DNA of 64,000 nt from Sphingobacterium hotanense (GTDB lineage Bacteria > Bacteroidota > Bacteroidia > Sphingobacteriales > Sphingobacteriaceae). This document shows positions 60,348 to 64,000 of this stretch, in pieces. The notes under the pieces are model-generated. The model searched no databases. It saw only the letters and a program-made list of their open reading frames with translations, and was not told the origin of the DNA. A program made the translations under genes and the position numbers. The stretch is taken from contig NZ_CP030848.1 in the NCBI RefSeq assembly GCF_008274825.1, positions 1,860,001 through 1,924,000 of the forward strand, read 5' to 3'. The first letter of the stretch is position 1. Every line of letters begins with the position of its first letter.

Positions 60348-61289
60348 CTATGTACTTGCAAATTTGCTTTTTGGATCATTTCGTGGCAGAAGCTTGTATT
60401 CCAGATATTCTGGAGTCTGCTCATATCGCTTTCTTTTTATCTTATCGATAAAGTTAAAGGCATCTTCTTCCATTCGTTTTCCGAAATAGGATATTTCTTC
60501 TTTCGTCGCAGGACGGCTTGCGTTGAGAGATTGGCTTTCAGACTGTAGCTTCTTTACTATACCAACAGGAAGGACCTGAGTATTCAACCTGCGCACAGCA
60601 AGCGATATCGTAGACAGAACTTGTGCGCGCTGGGTAAGTTCTAATAGTTCTCCCTGATATTCGTTAAGATCATCATTCTGAAACGCATCTAAAAGTGATC
60701 GATAATCGTCTCCTAATGCCGGACGTAACTCGAGAGATTGGACTTCTTGTAGCAGAGGAATGCATAGATAATAAAATCTCGCTGAATTGTCGATTGGATA
60801 ATAATCTCCAAAAACTTCAGTATTATTCACAAATAGTCTCTTCGCTGCCTTTTTTTGAGGGGAGTCTATCCAATGTTCGTTTTCCGTTTTGTCGAGGTAA
60901 GAGATCAATTGATCAATAGCACGTTGCGCGCCGGATAGATGGGCTTTGTCATCTCTATCTAACATCCATTCCCAGGGTAGTTTTTCGTTATCGGAATCTA
61001 CTTTTATCTTCCTAGTTGACTGATCGTGCGAAACAATGTTCAACTGGAAGTAGCGATACACTGACATGAGTGCTATGGGAAGCTGGACTTTTTGCAACAA
61101 ATTCATGTCCGATTCGCTAGGAGAGAGGTTGTCCGCAATGGCCTTAGCTTGGTTGATTACGTCATCTCCAACAATCTTTGACAGTTCATCGGTCTCAAGT
61201 TCGATATGTTGCTGAATCCGGTCGAAGTCATTCGATTCGTACCAGGAAGTAGTTAGCTTTCTTAGTGTGCTATTATCCTTAATAATCAT
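60348..61289 (-). CDS. DUF6712-like phage protein
   Basis: The 313-residue, largely helical protein follows the portal gene by 4 bp. The N-terminal LRKLTTSWYESNDFDRIQQHI and the middle ALMSVYRYFQLNIVSHDQSTRKIKVDSDNEKLPWEWMLDRD match the DUF6712 family as I know it, which is found in Bacteroidota prophages next to portal proteins. Its position fits a head-tail adaptor or a divergent head-completion protein; no direct evidence fixes the role. Confidence 0.6.
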   Translation of the reverse strand: MIIKDNSTLRKLTTSWYESNDFDRIQQHIELETDELSKIVGDDVINQAKAIADNLSPSESDMNLLQKVQLPIALMSVYRYFQLNIVSHDQSTRKIKVDSDNEKLPWEWMLDRDDKAHLSGAQRAIDQLISYLDKTENEHWIDSPQKKAAKRLFVNNTEVFGDYYPIDNSARFYYLCIPLLQEVQSLELRPALGDDYRSLLDAFQNDDLNEYQGELLELTQRAQVLSTISLAVRRLNTQVLPVGIVKKLQSESQSLNASRPATKEEISYFGKRMEEDAFNFIDKIKRKRYEQTPEYLEYKLLPRNDPKSKFAST

Positions 61290-61293
61290 AATA

Positions 61294-62658
61294 TTATACT
61301 TGATTGGTCACTCTGTTGCTTGGAGAAACTTCATCCTCTTTCATAATTACCTTTCTGTAGAAGCCTATTTTGAAATCCTTCTCAGGCCAATTGATAGCTA
61401 TTGCCTGATTCACCGCTTCGAAAATGATTCTTTCAGGAATATTCACGTCGGTGAGAACATGGAACTTTGCTGCGTATAGTTGCTGAGAACCTCCAGAAAA
61501 CGAGTTGTTCGTTATCAGATTTGCGAGTGCTGGGTTAAGCCCCATCCCCGAGGTTGCTGCTGAATCAGCCTTTTCCGACACTTTCACTTGAGCTTCGATG
61601 AAATCCTTAATTTTTTGATCAATAGGTTCAATCTTCCACTGACATAGCTCCCCTTCATCGTAAAAATCTACTGTTTCAATAAATTTACCTGCATTCTCCT
61701 TACCGGATAACGCAGCTGCTATTGAGCGAAAGAGCTCTTCCTTAATTTCGCTAAGTCTTTTATCTATCTGCGCGTCTGTTTCCTGCGGGTATCTTTCCTC
61801 TAATTTAGACTTTTTGTCATCCCAATAACCTTTTGGAGAATGGATATGAAAGGCAGCAGAAATTCCATTGTCCGTTAGGTAGTTTATTATGTCAGGAATC
61901 TCGGATGCCGTCACTAACCAGTTTAACGTACCATAGTAAGAGGGAATTGAATAGAACGAACGACAATAGCTATATAAATTGTTATACGACATGGAAACTC
62001 CATGTCTAAACGGATCATTCTTTTGAAATACAGGATATGTTGCTACTCCAGAGTGAAGGCAGTTGTTTTCGAAGTCTCCGACGTATATATTCCTTACATT
62101 TTCTAAGCGTTTTTCTGGATGTTCTGGCCATTCCAGTCTCGCCCAAGTGTTGAGCACCGGTTCTAGTTTAGCGATTTTTGGCTTTCCTCCGATTCGAGGG
62201 GCTTTGTTTCTGTACCAACGAGTGTAGACACCTTTGAGATGCATGAATTCTGTCGTTATAATTTCAACATATCGGTCAAAATCCCACGACTTTAACCATG
62301 CTTCAATCTCAGGATCTTTAATAGGCTTTCTGACTTTCTTATCGTGCTCCTCGATCATTTCTGAATATAGAAACGGACCCTCCCCATACTGGAGACCAAT
62401 CTTTCTCTCTAGAATTCCGGGTCCAATGTTCGATTTGTCCATTATTCGGCGGATCATGGTCGGCAAATCGTTATTGTGTCCATAAGGTACCATTTTTTTG
62501 CCCATTACTATTGCTGGATCGGATTCCCAAGAATTATTCACAGAGAGCAGCCTTGTGGACCAAGCGTCATCTGTTTTGTGAGTCATCGAAACGGTATAGA
62601 CAGAGCCGTCCGGCAAATGAATTGCTTTTGAATTATCTGTGATTTTTTCAGTTCTCAT
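61294..62658 (-). CDS. Phage portal protein
   Basis: The portal is the dodecameric channel in the capsid through which DNA passes. The 454-residue protein has the family's size and C-terminal block: SEKADSAATSGMGLNPALANLITNNSFSGGSQQLYAAKFHVL, then PERIIFEAVNQAIAINWP. The N-terminal half contains LPTMIRRIMDKSNIGPGILERKIGLQYGEGPF, the expected stem-preceding helix and wing region. The ATG overlaps the stop of the small upstream gene by 4 bp. No terminase is next to it in the window. Confidence 0.82.
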   Translation of the reverse strand: MRTEKITDNSKAIHLPDGSVYTVSMTHKTDDAWSTRLLSVNNSWESDPAIVMGKKMVPYGHNNDLPTMIRRIMDKSNIGPGILERKIGLQYGEGPFLYSEMIEEHDKKVRKPIKDPEIEAWLKSWDFDRYVEIITTEFMHLKGVYTRWYRNKAPRIGGKPKIAKLEPVLNTWARLEWPEHPEKRLENVRNIYVGDFENNCLHSGVATYPVFQKNDPFRHGVSMSYNNLYSYCRSFYSIPSYYGTLNWLVTASEIPDIINYLTDNGISAAFHIHSPKGYWDDKKSKLEERYPQETDAQIDKRLSEIKEELFRSIAAALSGKENAGKFIETVDFYDEGELCQWKIEPIDQKIKDFIEAQVKVSEKADSAATSGMGLNPALANLITNNSFSGGSQQLYAAKFHVLTDVNIPERIIFEAVNQAIAINWPEKDFKIGFYRKVIMKEDEVSPSNRVTNQV

Positions 62659-62933
62659 TCAGTTGAAAATTTAAGCGATTGGCCGTTTAATGATAGCAGG
62701 CAACAGTGCCAAAACCTGCGTGGCTCTCCGTTCTTCGTATTGACATATTCTTCCTGCAGTTCGGCGTATTGGTTGAAATCAGAACTTCCTCTTTTCCGTA
62801 ATCGAGCAGATTGCACTTCAATAATACCATCGGTGGTTCCTCTAGAAATTGAGTAAGACATGAAAGTGAAACTGAATGATTTTCCTTGTTTTGAAAGTTT
62901 TCTCATTTCTGAAATGGCTTCGAATATAGTCAT
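62655..62933 (-). CDS. Small phage protein upstream of portal
   Basis: A 92-residue protein that starts at an ATG lying in the U-tract of the preceding terminator. It opens MTIFEAISEMRKLSKQGKSFSFTFMSYSISRGTTDGII, with a strand-helix pattern, and continues with QYAELQEEYVNTKNGEPRRFWHCCLLSLNG. Its stop overlaps the portal start by 4 bp, so the two are coupled. I do not recognise the family; it may be a small portal-associated or regulatory protein. Confidence 0.6.
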   Translation of the reverse strand: MTIFEAISEMRKLSKQGKSFSFTFMSYSISRGTTDGIIEVQSARLRKRGSSDFNQYAELQEEYVNTKNGEPRRFWHCCLLSLNGQSLKFSTE

Positions 62934-62937
62934 AGAA

Positions 62938-62967
62938 AAACACCTTTGATTTTTACCAAAGGTGTTT
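62938..62967 (-). terminator. Terminator overlapping the start of the portal operon
   Basis: AAACACCTTTG pairs with CAAAGGTGTTT around ATTTTTAC (11-bp stem). Read leftward the U-tract is TTTTTC, directly followed by the ATG of the 92-residue gene. It should end the transcript of the membrane protein at 62995. Confidence 0.8.
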
Positions 62968-62994
62968 CAAATATGTTGTCTTATAAAGGACAGC

Positions 62995-64000
62995 TTACTT
63001 ATTAGACAAGTCTTTAATCAATTGAAATAAATCGATATTAAGTAGCGATAAGGCTCCGTAGAAACTAAAAAGAAAGGTTAAAATAAGAATGAGGATTCCC
63101 CCTAAATTTAAATTGTTTTTTTTATTGCCAATAAATGGAGATAACAAACCAACAACACTGGACCAGGATAGTAACAATAATAGTATCGAAGCGATGCACC
63201 AATACCAAGGGGCAGAGGAAAACCAAGGTAATATGATAATGGGAAGTAAACTCGTGGTAATAAAAACGATTAACATTGATTCAATAAACCTGTTGGTTGT
63301 CATACGAGTTCGGTAAAAATAAGTTACGTTCATATTCAAGACGTTCGAATATGGTATGATAACGACATGACCAGGAATTGCTTTTATTTTGACTTCTTGT
63401 GTATCCTTTGATTTCGTATAACGTTTTGTTTCAAGTAATGATATAAACTCCAACGATCCCTCTTTATTGGTTTTGTAATTATATAATATGCCCGAATACA
63501 AAAATGAGTCGCCAGAGGCTTCTTTAACAATTAAATCAAGCTGAGCAGAATCGAAAACTCTAAAATTAGTGACTGAATCGTCGTCAAATATTCTCTTATC
63601 ATCACGAAATAGATATTTCCACTCTGAATCGAATCTAAGCACAGGAAATATTACGTCTAGTTTGAATTTTCGAATAATATTAAATCCAATTAATCCGAAT
63701 GTGGCAGCGATTAATAAAGAATATAGTAGTTCAAGCAACAGATATATTATCTGTTTTGTAGATATTACAGGCAAAGAATTAGAAACCAGTTTCTCATGAA
63801 TATTAATTAAACGACGGTAATAATCGATAAACTCGTAAGAAGATATTTGACTAATTCCAATGGTGAATAATAATATAGTTATGATTTGGATTATAAATCC
63901 ACAAAATAGACTTGTAATTATTCTGTCCGCAAAATTGCCCACCCCCGGTAATTTTTGCGGGTTATTCTGATAAAAAAAACGCTTGAAAACTATACCTGGT
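62995..64000 (-). CDS. Polytopic membrane protein with soluble domain, 5' end beyond window
   Basis: A GTG at 63942 could start a 315-residue product, but the same frame stays open to the window edge and adds a plausible stretch, PGIVFKRFFYQNNPQKLPGV, so the real start is probably further right. There are about five hydrophobic segments (for example IIQIITILLFTIGISQI, LLLELLYSLLIAATFGLIG, SMLIVFITTSLLPIIILPWF, CIASILLLLLSWSSVVGLL, LILILTFLFSFYGALSLL) and a soluble beta-rich part in the middle. The layout is like DUF6338 or superinfection-exclusion proteins. It is not part of the portal operon because a terminator separates them. Confidence 0.55.
   Translation of the reverse strand, partial: PGIVFKRFFYQNNPQKLPGVGNFADRIITSLFCGFIIQIITILLFTIGISQISSYEFIDYYRRLINIHEKLVSNSLPVISTKQIIYLLLELLYSLLIAATFGLIGFNIIRKFKLDVIFPVLRFDSEWKYLFRDDKRIFDDDSVTNFRVFDSAQLDLIVKEASGDSFLYSGILYNYKTNKEGSLEFISLLETKRYTKSKDTQEVKIKAIPGHVVIIPYSNVLNMNVTYFYRTRMTTNRFIESMLIVFITTSLLPIIILPWFSSAPWYWCIASILLLLLSWSSVVGLLSPFIGNKKNNLNLGGILILILTFLFSFYGALSLLNIDLFQLIKDLSNK

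Larger units (their letters stand above)
44628..64000. mobile_element. Prophage (left part; right end outside window)
   Basis: An integrase next to a tRNA gene is followed by a leftward block of structural genes. Read from right to left these are portal, DUF6712-like, connector and tail-completion genes, gp10-like, tape measure, tail tip and fibre. One rightward cargo gene interrupts the block. No terminase, capsid, tail-tube or endolysin gene was recognised in the window, so the element should continue to the right or use very divergent versions. Confidence 0.88.

Overview
The window looks like a chromosome segment from a Bacteroidota species, most likely a Sphingobacteriaceae member close to Sphingobacterium. 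The reasons are a SusD-type lipoprotein, a PNGase F homologue, a GH92 mannosidase, AT-rich intergenic DNA, few strong Shine-Dalgarno sites, and several promoters of the Bacteroidota type (TTTG, about 19-21 nt, then TAnnTTTG). I ran no database search; all calls rest on reading the sequence.

Left part (1-11984). The 3' end of a SusD gene is followed by two paralogous secreted FAD-dependent oxidoreductases, the tail of a glycan-utilisation locus. A DUF1778/GNAT toxin-antitoxin pair follows, then a leftward block: DinB-like protein, FUSC-family membrane protein, isopentenyl-diphosphate isomerase, threonine aldolase and a DUF937 protein. A DUF2891 lipoprotein points right.

Repeat-rich region (11985-14343). 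An IS982-type element with clean ends sits in the edge of a nested inverted repeat. Around it lies a family of 35-bp half-units, two of which form 70-bp palindromes, one of them perfect.

Housekeeping core (14344-27810). This holds rpoN (sigma-54), a class A penicillin-binding protein, a large peptidase-like/beta-propeller/barrel protein, a GIY-YIG-like protein facing a LexA-like XRE-S24 repressor across a palindromic operator, and the rimP-nusA-infB cluster with a hairpin in its leader and an extra promoter before infB.

Accessory metabolism (27811-44393). A spacer with degenerate repeats precedes a PaaE-like flavin/2Fe-2S reductase and a two-domain PNGase F. Then come an NTF2-like protein, a YgiD-type extradiol dioxygenase with an AraC regulator, an ammonium transporter, a small lipoprotein, a TauE/SafE transporter and a GH92 mannosidase. 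An IS1182-type element, an STM3941-like/DoxX pair, and a metallophosphoesterase with a conserved hypothetical protein complete this part. PNGase F releases N-glycans and GH92 trims their mannose, so the two could work together.

Prophage (about 44546 to beyond 64000). A tRNA-Leu(CAA) is followed at once by a tyrosine integrase. Beyond it, almost all genes run leftward: a membrane protein cut by the right edge, portal, DUF6712-like protein, small connector/tail genes, a gp10-like protein, the tape measure, tail-tip proteins, a pair of small membrane-anchored proteins, and finally a 1016-residue fibre-like protein whose C-terminus resembles the CotH kinase-like fold. One rightward cargo gene (58122-58697) sits between two terminators inside the structural operon. 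Capsid, tail-tube, terminase and endolysin genes were not recognised here and may lie to the right. The CotH-like tail protein and the palindrome family are the most unusual items.
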